This document shows positions 51,110-63,318 of a stretch of DNA of 64,000 nt, piece after piece (positions within the stretch are counted from its first letter, which is position 1; the number at the start of each line of letters is the position of its first letter). The stretch is taken from NCBI GenBank assembly GCA_030765045.1, contig CM060969.1:42759216-42823215 (forward strand), read 5' to 3'. The translations under genes and the position numbers were made by a program. The notes under the pieces are model-generated. The model was given only the letters and a program-made list of their open reading frames with translations, searched no databases and was not told the origin of the DNA. Source of the DNA: Tenodera sinensis (lineage: Eukaryota > Arthropoda > Insecta > Mantodea > Mantidae).

Positions 51110-51303
51110 AAAGATAAGGAAATGGAATGAAGGGAAAAGTTGGAAAGGAACCTGTGGTATGAAATAAAGCACCCTAGCATTCGCCTAAGTAACAAGGGAA
51201 AACCACGGAAAAACCCATGTTAGAGTGCGTGGCCACGGGGACCGAACCCGCGACCTCCCGAATGCGAGCCGCAGACGTTACCGCCTGAGCCATCCCACTC
51301 CGT
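51110..51303 (-). mobile_element. tRNA-derived SINE, family 1 (second copy)
   Basis: On the minus strand the A box 'tggctcaggcgg' (plus 51,281-51,292) and B box 'ggttcggtccc' lie at normal tRNA spacing, separated by 'cgcattcgggaggtcgcg'. They are followed by 'gtggccacgcactct', 'ggtttttccgtggttttccc' and 'taggcgaatgct'. The head matches the copy in the inverted-repeat spacer. The tail runs into 'cttcattccatttcc'. Confidence 0.75.
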
Positions 51304-53325
51304 TTTCAAAAGTAAATTTGCATATACATATTTCTAATGATTCATTTCAGAAATTTGAATAATAAATCTATCAACTGCTGTAGATTTCATGTTGATTAAA
51401 CTTGTTTGCACATGTGTTTCTATATTAGGAAAACTCCATTTCTCTGCTATTAGAACCACGCCTACTTAGAATATTTATTTTATAAACAGTAGTCTGTCAG
51501 TTTTGGCCTGCTTAGTGTTGTAGACACGCAAGTTACACTTAATTATTACACATATGGCAAATATACTAGGTTCAAAAAGTAACAGTTAAAAGGATACAAC
51601 CGAATTTAGAACTAAAATGTATGATATAATCTTGATTCTACAAAGCGATGGAAAATGAACAGCATTTACTGTAGATTTTGTGACATAAAATTCTTCATTT
51701 GTTCTAACATTATTGCTGGATTGAATATCTTTGCAAGATAAAATTGTATTTGCTATTTATACTAATAATAAAATATTATGAACTCTGTTTGCGTGTCATA
51801 AAAATGCCTGCTGAAGTGAGAATTAAAAATAAAAGAAAAATAGTAGCTACGCTGTTTCTCTGCCACACATTTTTTGTGTTATGTGGAGTGAGACCAGTAT
51901 TGAAGCAACAGAAATATACTGGAGCTCATAAATGATACACAGCTTCTTTTCTTTCCGTCCCCCAAAAGCCTTTTACACTTTAGATACATTTTCCGAAGAG
52001 AATGCTTCATTGATGTGCATTGGTCTAAGTTCCTGGAGGAAGAACAGGAGATTTTTAACTGGATTCGCTTGCACTGATTACACCATATACTGCTAATTCG
52101 TGGAAGTGATTTAAGGCAAGGTTTCTCAAAAAGGAGCTTTTAACATTGCATAAGTTCAAAGGTGAAAATAGTTGGGAAGCATCAACTATAAGACAAAAGC
52201 TTGTAGATAGAACTGGATGACAGAAGGGAGGATTCGCACACGTCTAAGAGGAGAGTAATTCCCGGAGAAGAATGACTGGATGAAATAATTGTGGTATCCT
52301 CCCAACTTACCCTTACTCATTATCACCCTCTCGGGATTGAGTCAAGCTCATTTTGCTGACTTAGAAAACCTGTGAGCAGTTGTCCAGCAGGGCTTAGAAC
52401 ATAAATGTAGTTTGGAGAGGCTGATAAACGTGTGTTCTGGGAGCGTAAAGATCGAACTATTTTGGGAGGTCGATTCTTTCTACCAGGTTCTAAGTTGTGT
52501 TATTTTGTCTAGAGAAAATAAAATGCAAACAAATATTAGCACACTCCTCGTAGTACAGACCATAGCACCTAATTCTGTAAAGAGCTGGTGCAGCGCTTGC
52601 AGGGGTGTCCATGCATTAACTAGACTTGCTGATTAAAGTTTATTGTTCGTATTTTTATTTCCTTAGTCCGGCGTTTGTCACATACATTTCATTGTTTACA
52701 CTATAATTTCACGCATAATGCAGGCAAACTTTGAATCGACTACAGACAGTAAAATAGTTTGTCACTGCTACCTAATTAGCACAGCCATTATTGTGGAAGT
52801 ATTACCAGTCGTTCTTATCTGTGACGAAAGCTGCTTTTCATGCGCTACCCACTGGCTTTCTTATTTCTTATGGCAGGTGTTGTCCAACCTTGTATAAGGC
52901 GGTCACATTAACCATCAGAGATTGAATCGCCGGCAAAGCTACATTAGTGTAAGATATAGACAATGAACTGGCAGGCACGAGGCGCACGCATCAGGTAGGC
53001 ATCAAACACACTGTTTTAGTCATCTAAAATCTTTACTTAAGTATTAATAACTGATGTAAGTAACAAATCCATAGTCAATGTATATTAGCACCTGTTACAT
53101 GAAATATTTTAAGTTAATAGTAATTCATAGCCAATGAAAAAATGGAACCCTTTTGTGCTATACTAGCAACCATTTGTGGTTCTAATTTTATGCTACCTAT
53201 GTCATAACTGACTCTACATGTTCACTGGTCGTAGAAGACATATTTTATGATGTGCGGAATTGACATTTTTGAAAATGTCGTTACTGATATATGTACATTG
53301 TGCTAAGGACCATTCCATTGCATTG
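51304..53325. other. no gene recognised
   Basis: AT-rich sequence with incidental frames of at most 74 codons. Nothing supportable. Confidence 0.45.
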
Positions 53326-53327
53326 AG

Positions 53328-53548
53328 CGCGCCGTGGCCAAGTAGATAAACCATTCGCCTCTCACCAAAGGGGCTTGGGCTCGTCTCGGGCGACCGCATG
53401 TAGGATTTGTGATGAACAAGGCGGTGTAGGGGAAGATTTCCTACGGGTTCGCCGGTTTCCCCCGGCAGCTCCATGCTCATTCCATGTATCGTCAGTGGCA
53501 CTGCCTGCAGTGGCGCTTTCCGATTTTATTCTTATTTCCTACTTATTG
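53328..53548 (+). mobile_element. tRNA-derived SINE, family 2 (subfamily B)
   Basis: The head 'gcgccgtggccaagtagata' and 'ccattcgcctctcaccaaa' is followed by a degenerate B box, then the core 'gtaggatttgtgatgaacaa', 'acgggttcgccggtttcccc' and the B-type tail 'cattccatgtatcgtcagtg'. It matches 19.87-20.09 kb and is in the opposite orientation. It runs almost directly into a family 3 SINE. Confidence 0.7.
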
Positions 53549-53554
53549 ACTGGT

Positions 53555-53880
53555 CGTCTCCTTAGGTCGGTGGTAGCACTGCTACTTACTAAGCGGGGAC
53601 CCGGGTTCGGTCACTGGTACCGGCGTAGAGATTTCCTCCCTCTGGGAGACCTGGTCCGGGGCACACTCAGCCTCTTTGGTTCGTGAGAGGCCAATTGAAG
53701 AGCTACTTGATTGAAAAGTAGCGGCCTCTGGTCAAGAACACGTATAACCGAGCGTGAGGAACCGGAACCCTGACCACGTCCCACCTCCAGTAACGCCTGT
53801 GATGGGCAGAGGTGGGCGACGCAGTGGTCTGGCGGTAGGCCTTGAACCGGTTGGATTGTTGTGCCAAGAGGTTTTATTTA
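53555..53880 (+). mobile_element. SINE, family 3, directly behind a family 2 SINE
   Basis: A tRNA-like half with 'gggacccgggttcggtcact' is followed by 'ccggcgtagagatttcctcc', 'gggagacctggtccgggg', 'ttgaagagctacttgattga', 'gaccacgtcccacctcc' and 'ggattgttgtgcc'. The same order occurs on the minus strand at 28.9-29.2 kb. Only a few bases separate it from the preceding SINE, so the pair is either one dimeric element or a nested insertion. The 103-codon frame spans both and is incidental. Confidence 0.75.
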
Positions 53881-56800
53881 TTGATTAATAAAAACAATAA
53901 TGACTCAATGCAGATCAATAATTAAACAAAAATGAATAATATGTACTCAATTTATACAATCGTTGGAAATCCGTGAGGAAATTAAATTTTATTTATATTT
54001 ATTTAAGGTTGTAGACAGTCCAAACAAAAGTAGCTCCAGGGTCATAGTTTGGCAAAATCTATCTTATAGTATGAAAAACATGTACCAGCTTCTTATGTCG
54101 AACATATCTGATTTTATTAATTGGTGTGCAGCACGTAGCAAAACAAAAGCATGAGAAACAACTGAATAAAGAGCTTAGATTGTCCCTAACAGTACTGTGC
54201 TATACATTTTGTCGTCAGTAAAATGTAAACATCCTTAATAACAGGGAGGATGAGAAGGCTCCCAAAGCAGTCCTAACCGGGATTGTAATGTACTCGCCGG
54301 GGAGGATATGACCTATGTTACCAGATGTAATGAGCCTGTAAAGGACGAAGGGCAGATGCGTGCCAAGTGAGGAGGAAAATAGCAATGCTGACACCTTAGG
54401 GGTGCGCAATGATCGACAAAGGGGACGTGTATCTAGGTGCAGTATAGCAATGGTTAGTTCAGGCAGAAAGATTGCGAAGGTTAAAGGAGGTTAACATGAG
54501 GGGTAAAGAGAAGAGGAGGACATAGCGGTAGAGGGTAACAAGGGGGTGGAGTTAAAGGTCACCGAATTAATGTTCTCAAAATTACAGCGGCCGAGGGGAA
54601 GTGGTGGGGCAACTAGGCCCCGGTCTGCGTATGTTAGAGGAAAGGAGTATGGGATATTACTGGACGAATACCTACTACACACATTCTCTCTTTCTGTCTC
54701 TCTCTCCACCCCATTCATCCCCCCTTTGGTCCTTTTCACCTCCACAGTCGTGTTCCTCTTCAGTCGTGTGGTGGGGGATATATATACACGGAGAGTAATA
54801 CCACGCACCAGTTAACATTGGATTATGGGGAAGGGAGAGATGGAGTATGAAGGGAAAAAGTACGAAGGGGCGAGTGGGGGTTGTGGGCAGAGGGTGCAGG
54901 AGTGTGATGTATGATGCGATTACTCCGCAGTGTAACCTGTGGGAGGTGTGGGGACCTATATGTTACTGCACTGATAACAACAACAACCATTGCCACACCG
55001 CCACCCAAAATTCCCTATACACACATACCCACCTATACCGTTTCGCTATTGTTACCTACCCAAGAGGTAGTTGGGCAACGTGTTAACTAAAGAGGGATGG
55101 GACTTTGGTATGTCCCTTCGCGTGCATAAAATTATATCGCGAAAATTTTCCAAATGCAATAACGCCAACTAGCTAAATATCCTATGCAGCAACGTTGAGG
55201 ACCGACCGGCGATGCATGGGGGGTCACAATGCAACCACCTTAATGAGCATGGCGATAGTCATCTATTATTCACAGAGGACATCCGCCGTATCATGCACAC
55301 ATGGGCCATATTTCTGCGGCGACTGTTGCTACTAATTGTTAATTAAACTACTTCACCTGTTTTCGCTGTAACAGAATACATCTTATGGCATACATGTAGG
55401 CTTTAATTCACTCGGATCGCAAAACTGGAAGTATGAAATGTGCTTCAACCCTGAGAGTCAATGGCACCACTACTCTTGTTTGTGTCAGGTGTTAAACTAT
55501 ATTTTATGAAACAAACTTACTCCTAACAGTCAAGAAATACTTCCTTAAAACCAGGTCTCACTTACGTAGTCTTTAACGTACACAAAACCTATGTAAACTG
55601 CTCTAAACTAAGTTTTATGGGACCAGAAACAGCCAAGTTAGGTTAATTATTATTAGGGCTAAGATTTTTAGGTGCTAAATCTTAGGAAATGTGTTCATGT
55701 TACCGATGCTTAATTAAGCACATGGCACTTGAGGAATTCCCCGATTTTATCTTGCTGGCTCATGTAGCTTGAGAAAACGGGATGTTCGTATTTTCTTCCA
55801 ACTTCCAATAATGAACATTGTCCAATTGAGTTTTAGCATACTCCTTACTAAACTTCTGGATTAACTTGAATAAAATAAACCACTGTGAAGTATTGCATAA
55901 TTTTCTGCTTATAATGAATCATAAGTTCTTGAAGCTTGCGACATTTAGTGTTGGGTTTGCTGTTTAGTTTGAGTTTGACTAATGCACGGCATTTTGCATC
56001 TTAATTGCTGCCTGTCCATACTTGCTAGGAAAGTGTACAATCTATCATGGTAGAAATGTTGGTTGCAGAGGGAATTTATCAGTGAAGCTCAGCGGTTAAA
56101 AGATTTAACTCCCAATTTTAACCCCCAAAATAAACAAATTCAGCTGCAAATCAAACACTTAAATTAAATGAAACAGCCTGTACAAAATTGTCCAGAACTG
56201 ACTTTCTATTTCGTAGCAAGCGAGGAAAGGAATGAGAGACAACGCTTCAAGCAGAAATATCTATTGAATCCCATATTTCAGCTTCGATTTCTATGCCGAT
56301 CTTACTTGCAACTACTTTTTTTTTAAGCCTCTTATTCCAAGTAGCTTTGCGTATTCAATGACGTCAGTGAGTAAGTTCTTGGTTTCGCTCTCGGCTTAAA
56401 ACCCAAGGCCAGGTTAGGGAAAAGGATCAGTTACTGTTAAAGAAGATACACACTATACCTTCACCTACGTTGTTGCAAGTCACAAAGCCAGAGTTTCCCT
56501 TAGCTCTGCACGCCTTGCCAGGGAATCCACTAAACGGTGTTACGTCACACGACTCTGTTATGGCCCACGTAAATGAGTTGATAGACATCGCTTGCAACAC
56601 GTGCTTTGCATCTTATCAGATCGTTTTATCGAAACGTTCATTGTTTGCTCCAATTTACTCAGAAATCAGAGGTATTATTTGGCTCTAGGATTCAGAGCCT
56701 CCTCCTGTATGAAGATATACATTTGTTTTAAGCAGGTGAGCCAAAATTGGACAATTAGTATAGCAGCTTGTACATTAAAAGTCCTAAAGTTCATGGCATA

Positions 56801-58545
56801 ATTCTGAAAGGCAGACAACGATAAACACCATCACACACCAGTGATATAAAATATTTTAAACTTTGTTGTGCATAACACTTTTTAAGTGTTTAAATTATGT
56901 AATTATAACAGTGCTACCTGACTTGGACACTGTCGCAATGCTTGCTGATTTGTAGCGTTTCGTCTTGCCTCGCCTCCGATTTCCGTTCGATAGTGTCAGT
57001 GACGGCAAGGGGTGGTGCGGCTTCCCATCATGCTCCGCGTGGCGCTAGGAAGAGCGATGGTTTCCACCCCCACCCAAACCGAAAGGGAAAGAAAAGCAGA
57101 GAGGGTGTTGGAGAAGAAAAAACCAAGAGGAATGGAGACTTCGGGAAGTTGCCTTTGCCAACTCAATGGAAGTTCTGAAATAGAAGGTTTGTCAGGAGAA
57201 GGGAGGGTGGTTATGGGTTTTCAGGCACGGCCGTATGTATATGTGAGTAAAATGCGCGAAGAATTTGGATGGAGTTAGTGAGCTAAGAGGGTCTTTTTCG
57301 TCTTAAAAGCTTCAAGAAAAGAGCAGATTTAAAGGGGAAAGCAACTGGGAAAAGGCGTGGAAACATAAACCTCCAGGCCATCCGTTAACATTTAGAACGA
57401 ACTTTGAGGCCAATCTCAGTGTCAAAATTCTGTTTCTATAAAGAAAATGTTACAACTATTTCAAAGATAACTGATAAAATTATACATCTCACAACTATTT
57501 TGCTTAATTCCTAAATATAGTTTAAGAAATGCAGTAGTAATCAGTCGTTGATGAATTCAATATTGATCTTAGTGGAGGATGCAGCAGAGAATCAAATGTT
57601 GGCCAAATGGCTATGAGTTAGTAACGGAAGACGATTAATTGTGAAGTGAAATTGAAATTTGAGTATGATTCATTCATTGCCTAGTATGATTCATTTGTTT
57701 ATAAGAAGCATGCTTGTACGAATAGAGCGATGCAACGGGATATTTTGTTCTACTGGCATTAAATTGTCGTAGCGGCATGAGGGAGCAAGGAATTAAAGTT
57801 AAGAGATATTCTCGATATTTCAATTTTGTGAAAAATGCCATTAAAGTTACAAATGTGCATAGATATGGCAGGATCTTAGTGATTGTGTTGAATTCAGAGT
57901 AGGTATAAACAGAATCGATTCTCAGAAAATGGTTGGATTTACCGCAAAACACTTCTCAGTAGCACAATGAAGACAAAGTAGTTTCACGCCTGGAAGCCAA
58001 CTCAGGACACTTTTTATCTCCACGGTACTCAGGGAACGCCCAACGATATCGCAAACACCGCCGGTCTGCACGTCCGCGGTCTGTTGATGCCAACAGTTCG
58101 CCTTCTAATAAAACAGCGGTGCAATAAAGTTAATATAAAAGACACGAATAAGAAACCACAGAAAAATAGTCTCGCTTAAAGCTAATATAAAGATGCGACC
58201 ACACAAAATATACAAAAGAATGTCGAAGACAACCAGTACCCACCGACCTGTAACGCCTGAGGAGAGGGTGGAATCAGATGGCTCTGATAGAAGCAAAGTA
58301 TAAAAGACAAACTAGTTCGAAAATTACACAGAAGGTCCAAAGCTTTTCAAAAACATATTACCAAGTGAACTTATAATACCATGATTTGCTTTCCATCATT
58401 TCCCCTTCATCCCATTTGCTTCCCACCTAGCATATGTTCTATAGGGTATGACAGTACCGGACCGATTGCGCAGATGCATGTACAATGAAAAGAATACTCC
58501 CAGTGGACACTAGAGGACTGCCTGGTCGATGGATCGCTTGATCAC
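53881..58545. other. no gene recognised
   Basis: Intergenic or intronic DNA. 54,215-55,090 is purine-rich with overlapping frames of 60-105 codons on both strands. 56,950-57,200 is a GC-richer patch with two overlapping plus frames of 78 and 88 codons, rich in charged residues. Neither shows a recognisable domain. No repeat landmark used elsewhere was found. Confidence 0.4.
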
Positions 58546-58775
58546 CCTCTCTAGTTCTGGTGGCTCTAGGAGTGGGACGGATCATCGTTGTTGGAAATAT
58601 TTCCTTGCTAAGGCAGGGATAGTTGGCGTCAGAATCGCTGTCATATTGGACTGTTGAGGGACCCCGTCCTTGTGGCCCATATCGTCGTCTGGGTCTGGTC
58701 GCACTTCGAGCCTCCCCTTTTTACGTAGCTTCCTCCGAGGGATCGCAATGGAAGCACTTAGGGGTTACCATGAAC
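58546..58775 (-). other. coding-like fragment, unidentified
   Basis: The minus strand gives a stretch of about 55 codons with protein-like composition: RPDPDDDMGHKDG, then LTPTIPALARKYFQQ, a stop, then VPLLEPPELERVIKRSIDQA, and a second stop. No start, splice signals or continuation was found. The stops point to a decayed fragment (transposon gag-like or processed pseudogene) if it was ever coding. A faint resemblance of the last block to a CNOT1 segment was considered and not accepted. Confidence 0.2.
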
Positions 58776-60675
58776 ATGTGCGGTTACTAGTAACTTCTAC
58801 CTCTCTCTTTGTATTCCTTGGTTTTCATTGGTAGACCTATTTAAATTGGCTTTATTTTAATAACATATTATTGCTCATCTGTACCGTCATTTATGTCACT
58901 GGAAAGCATTATATGAATGCGTTTCTCTAAAACGTCAACTCCATTTCTGTAAAGATATTGTATATTTAGACAATTCACAAGTACTGTATCGTCCATGCCT
59001 TAACGATCTTCCTCATCTTACTGTCGTTTAGAGTGCCAACTGGTCACGTGGACAATGTTGTCACGTCTTTTACTTCGCTCAATCTGTGATGTAACTCAAC
59101 AAGCGGAATCTTTAACGACACTCTGAATGGACAACTGTAATCCATCTGGTAACAGCAGATTCTTTCGCTAAGAGGATATTGAGAGCACCCACTCTATTGT
59201 GTTCACTGGAAGAAGGGTGTGTGGTCGTTAAGGCACGGGAAGCACTACAAAAATAAGGGTCAAAATGTAGCATATGTCCTACCTTATTGACAGGTTTCAC
59301 TTCAGCATGAAGTAAGGGATTGCATTCTCGACTTACCTGAAACAAGAACAAAAGTCAAACATTAGATTGAGTGTACAGTCTGTAAATACGTAGGTTTACA
59401 TTTTCTATTCATGATGTTGATCTGCGGGGGAACATTTTGGAAGTCCAAGTGAAAAGCGGCATTCACTTTACTTGATGACACAGATCTGCTGGGGGAATTT
59501 TCCAAATGGAAAGACTTTGAATATTGAAGATAGCGTAAATGATAGGGGAGGCAAGAGAGAAGAGCAGGGGAGTTAGAACATAAAAATGGAAATGAAAAGA
59601 AATGAAAGAAAAAAGAAAGAAGCAAAACAGTCTTCTGGATTGTATGCATAGTAATTTATTTCGCAGTCCTGTTTTGAATTTCATGAAGACTTAGTGCTAA
59701 ACTACCTCTTGTTTTCTTATACGTTCCCCTGTGTTAAGATCTCTTCTGCATTTATACATTACTTTTGGTACCTCTCCTAAAATCTTATTTAACGCCCAAT
59801 TGATGCTGCCGCTTAGGATATAAAGATCAAACGCTTGTAGAGTTCATACTGTCATACATTTGGATCGCTCTGTGATCAGTTACATTGCAAAACACTTCAC
59901 GTTACGTATTTTAGTTATCCATTTTAAAGCAAACAGCTCCAATAATTTGCACTACATGTGCAATAATTACTAGAGTTAGAAACCTTGATTTTATATGCAA
60001 GAAAAGTTTATGCAGGTTATTTAAACTGGTCGTTTATCCTGCGAGTTAAAAAGTAATTGATCATTGGGAGCCGTGCTAGCTATCAGTGAAAAACAAATTG
60101 ATATTTTTTGGTTTTGGAAATACTAAATGTCTCCCTTTGCATGATATAAATTTGAGTAGCAGCAAATTGTTACTGATGAATAGTATATATTTTTTATATT
60201 ATCCGAGAGGTATGGGATAATATAAGTTCAAGTATCATTGTACTTGCAAGTCTATAAGGATATGCTCCTATTTATAAAGGATTTATTTGACTTTTCCTTC
60301 GTTTTGTATTTTCAGAGAGGTTTTGTTAGTTGTAATTTATCTTAATATGTAAGTCAAACACATGGGCATGCTTTCAAATCATAATTTTCGAGAGACGCAC
60401 CCTTCCACGTGCTTCAAAGGTTGCCTTGCTGCTACTTAGAACTGTCTTTCTGTTCTAGCTAAAAGAATCAGAACCTTTGCTTATACAATGTTATTTTCGC
60501 AGTATTCAGATAGTCGTACACACTTAAGGTAGTATTAAGATTAGAAAAAACAGTAAAGTTAAAATTAATTGCTTATCACCAAATTTTAATGTCGCTTTCA
60601 CTAGTTTAAAGTAATAAAATGTGCCTTTATATCATGTAATAATTAAAATGTTTAATTTTTACTTTCTCTACGACG
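58776..60675. other. no gene recognised
   Basis: AT-rich sequence with incidental frames below 100 codons. Nothing supportable. Confidence 0.45.
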
Positions 60676-60677
60676 TA

Positions 60678-60774
60678 TAGTAACTAGGGGAAATTCCTTA
60701 TCGATATTTCAACCGGAAATTTATGTTCTGGAAAAAAAAAAAAAAAAAACATTTTTACAAAAAAGTTCGCGGGC

Positions 60775-60857
<83 letters not shown>

Positions 60858-61350
60858 TACTGTGACGGCATAACTAAAGAACGAAAAGTCAATTAAAAAC
60901 CAAAGATGGTATTTAAGTTTAACATCTTTCAAGGATGACTGTAGTTAAGGTAGTCCCGTTTACTCTTGATGAATTTTGCATAAATGGTAAACCGTAAGAG
61001 ATAGGCCAACTCTTACTACAAAAATGTAGATCTCGTTAAAATACACAATTTACGCCCAAATGAGTTTTTTCTGGAGTAAACCATTTCGGATATATTCTTT
61101 GTTATTTGTGCGAGTTGTGCAATACTTTTAATTTTCTTAAATGGAAGATCGTTTTCCTTTTTTGTGTTTATCGCGCGCAGAGATCGGAACTTCAGAGCAA
61201 TAGTGAAATATTTTGAAGGTTATGTATTGCCATATTTCCCTTGGATCTACAACAAGCTTAGACAATTTCTGCAAATGTTTATCTCGGTTAACATTAAGAA
61301 GATAGCGAAATAAATAAATTGTACATATGGTGCTAGTTGTCTTCTAGATG
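60678..61350 (+). repeat. MSR repeat with (GC)n(GT)n tract
   Basis: 'gatatttcaaccggaaat' and an A run precede a (GC)n tract (about 60,772-60,789) that passes into (GT)n up to 60,857. Downstream are 'actaaagaacgaaaagtcaa', 'catctttcaaggatg', 'aatggtaaaccgtaagagat', 'aaatacacaatttacgccc' and 'aaaccatttcggatatattc'. These are the blocks of the 30.4-31.3 kb copy in the same order, though the segment between 'caaggatg' and the next block is shorter here. The histidine/threonine frame on the minus strand is microsatellite translation. Confidence 0.7.
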
Positions 61351-61525
61351 TGTCCGTATTTTAAAAAAGTGAACATTATAAAATGTGTTTTAGCCTTGCG
61401 TTTCCCAGTTTGAATGGCCTTAGAACAGCAGGATTTCAGGGTTATGAAAGTTAGATATTCCTTGACACATGAAAAAAAATAAGTTTAGAACTTAACTACT
61501 CATTTGAACGTGTGCGGGTTTTAAA

Positions 61526-61871
61526 TCATTCTTTATTTTACATGAGTCTTCCGGGCTGATTTGCCGTGGTCTGCTGGAGTAACTTGGTCCAGACGTTTCG
61601 TCCACTACTGCGGTGGACATCATCAGTGGCGTGGTCGTAGTCTTCTTGGTGAAGGTACACTTGTGTCTGAGGCGTTGACTGTCAACGCCTCAGACACAAG
61701 TGTACCTTCACCAAGAAGACTACGACCACGCCACTGATGATGTCCACCGCAGTAGTGGACGAAACGTCTGGACCAAGTTACTCCAGCAGACCACGGCAAA
61801 TCAGCCCGGAAGACTCATGTAGAATTTCAAACACCGGCCGTGAAAGCCTACGCCTACTCATTCTTTATTTT
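61526..61871. mobile_element. palindromic retroelement-like insertion, 318 bp, with 14-bp target duplication
   Basis: The direct repeat TCATTCTTTATTTT (61,526-61,539 and 61,858-61,871) flanks an insert at 61,540-61,857. Of this, 61,539-61,821 is a perfect palindrome: 141-bp arms around a single T at 61,680, with no mismatch found when read base by base. The remaining 36 bp ('caaacaccggccgtgaaagc' ...) is single-copy and gives the insert polarity. A 14-bp duplication suggests target-primed integration and is unlike cut-and-paste transposons. The arm carries a CTGATGA ... stem ... GAAAC motif, seen in self-cleaving RNAs of some retroelements such as Penelope-like elements. Family assignment is inferred. 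Confidence 0.85.
61734..61765 (+). other. hammerhead-like core motif (also on minus strand in left palindrome arm)
   Basis: CTGATGA (61,734-61,740), an extra T, a 6-bp stem GTCCAC/GTGGAC (61,742-61,747 with 61,755-61,760) closed by a 7-base loop, then GAAAC (61,761-61,765). This is the arrangement of a hammerhead ribozyme core around stem II. A following GTCTGGA/TCCAG..AGAC pairing could form stem III. The extra base, the lack of a GUH cleavage triplet in the expected place and the absence of a convincing stem I argue that it is degenerate or only resembles one. Confidence 0.3.
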
Positions 61872-63318
61872 GGTTCAATTTTGAAACCTTGCTTTATAAA
61901 CAAGAATGTAATTTACGTTTATTGTTTAAAATAAGTGTTTTACTTGCATAAAATATTATAAAATTAAATCGCAAAATACTTGCTTATATTAGTTACTGGT
62001 AGCGTTAAAATGTAATGTTACTAAAATCAGCATTTTTCCAGTACAAGAACTTGGCACATTGCTCAGATAAAGTGAGGATAGCCTAGAGAAGAAAATAAAA
62101 TTCAAGAAAAGGAGAGTAAAAGCGGCATAGTAATGTGACGTTAAGAAGATGCAAAAAAGAGCGGTAAGCTTACAAGGGAGTTGGAATGCATTCAGTAAAT
62201 TTCAATTCCCACTCTCAAGTTCGCGTTCCGATAGGCAACGGAAAATGTTTGGTCAGGACGCAGATAAAATGGGAACTTAGTGAAGGAAGAAAACCTCTTT
62301 TTTTCTCTGTTTTCACGCTCCCGCCTTTTTAAAGTTCTTTGTAATTTAAAGAAAAGGCGAGAACAATATTTACGCGGGTATAAATCTAGAACTTCAAGAA
62401 GCGAGCTAGCAATCTGCACCTCTGCAGTAGGATACGAAATGCTGCATCGGAATAAACGTATTTATTGCTCGTAAAACTTAGAAAAGGTACAAACGATATA
62501 CCTAACTACCGCTTCTTTGTAACAGGCTATTTACTAAACTTCCAACATACCACGTGTCATATCGTTTCTTCGTAAGAAGTGGACGTGTATTTTTCTAAGG
62601 GAGGAACCTGCAGTCAAAGAAGCCCTCGTAAATCTATATGGTCAAAAGACATTCGTAATTTTTACACCTCTTTCAAGCGGCATTTCGTTTGAACCCTTTC
62701 TAAATTTTGAAGCAAATATATATATAAAAAAAACATTAGAAATATCCTATAGTGTTAGTGATACTAATCGTTGATAATAGTGGAGTGAGATAAGGATTTC
62801 GTAGTGTCCTCCACTATTTGGTTGATATGTTGATGTTTCCCATCATCTGACATATTGAGTTGCCAAGAAATAAGCAAACTTTGTTTACGGTATGGAATTC
62901 ATATCGACAAAATGTGCAGTGGTTTATGTTGGTAAGGAAATATAAGCCGCCTATGCAAGCCCCTTTGAATTCTGGTATTACAGTTAATATTAATTGTTCT
63001 TACTCACTCTTTTGCTTCGTTCCTAATTCAAACTTTTGACCTCAGGGGAATACGAGACGGACTCATATAGGGACTAATGTGGGCTGCTATTTTAAAGCAT
63101 GCCTTCCAGCCACTCAGGTTAAATGTTTCAGTAGCCCATAGCGGTCACCCCCCCCCCCTTTCACTGCTCACCTAGGCTTGACCTTTGTTCATAGACTAAT
63201 GCTGTGTGTGGACTTGAATAGAAACCACTAAGAGATTGACTTAGCAAGGCTAGTCGAAACATAGATGATAAATACAAAAGCTACGGCATCATTCCGTACA
63301 TTCGACTGTAAACAAATG
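61872..63318. other. no gene recognised
   Basis: AT-rich sequence with incidental frames of up to 75 codons and a run of C at about 63,148-63,158. Nothing supportable. Confidence 0.45.

Noticed and set aside
58546..58620. CNOT1-derived processed pseudogene
   Set aside because: Only about 20 residues (PLLEPPELERVIKRSIDQA) faintly resemble a CNOT1 segment. Neither the preceding nor the following residues continue the match.
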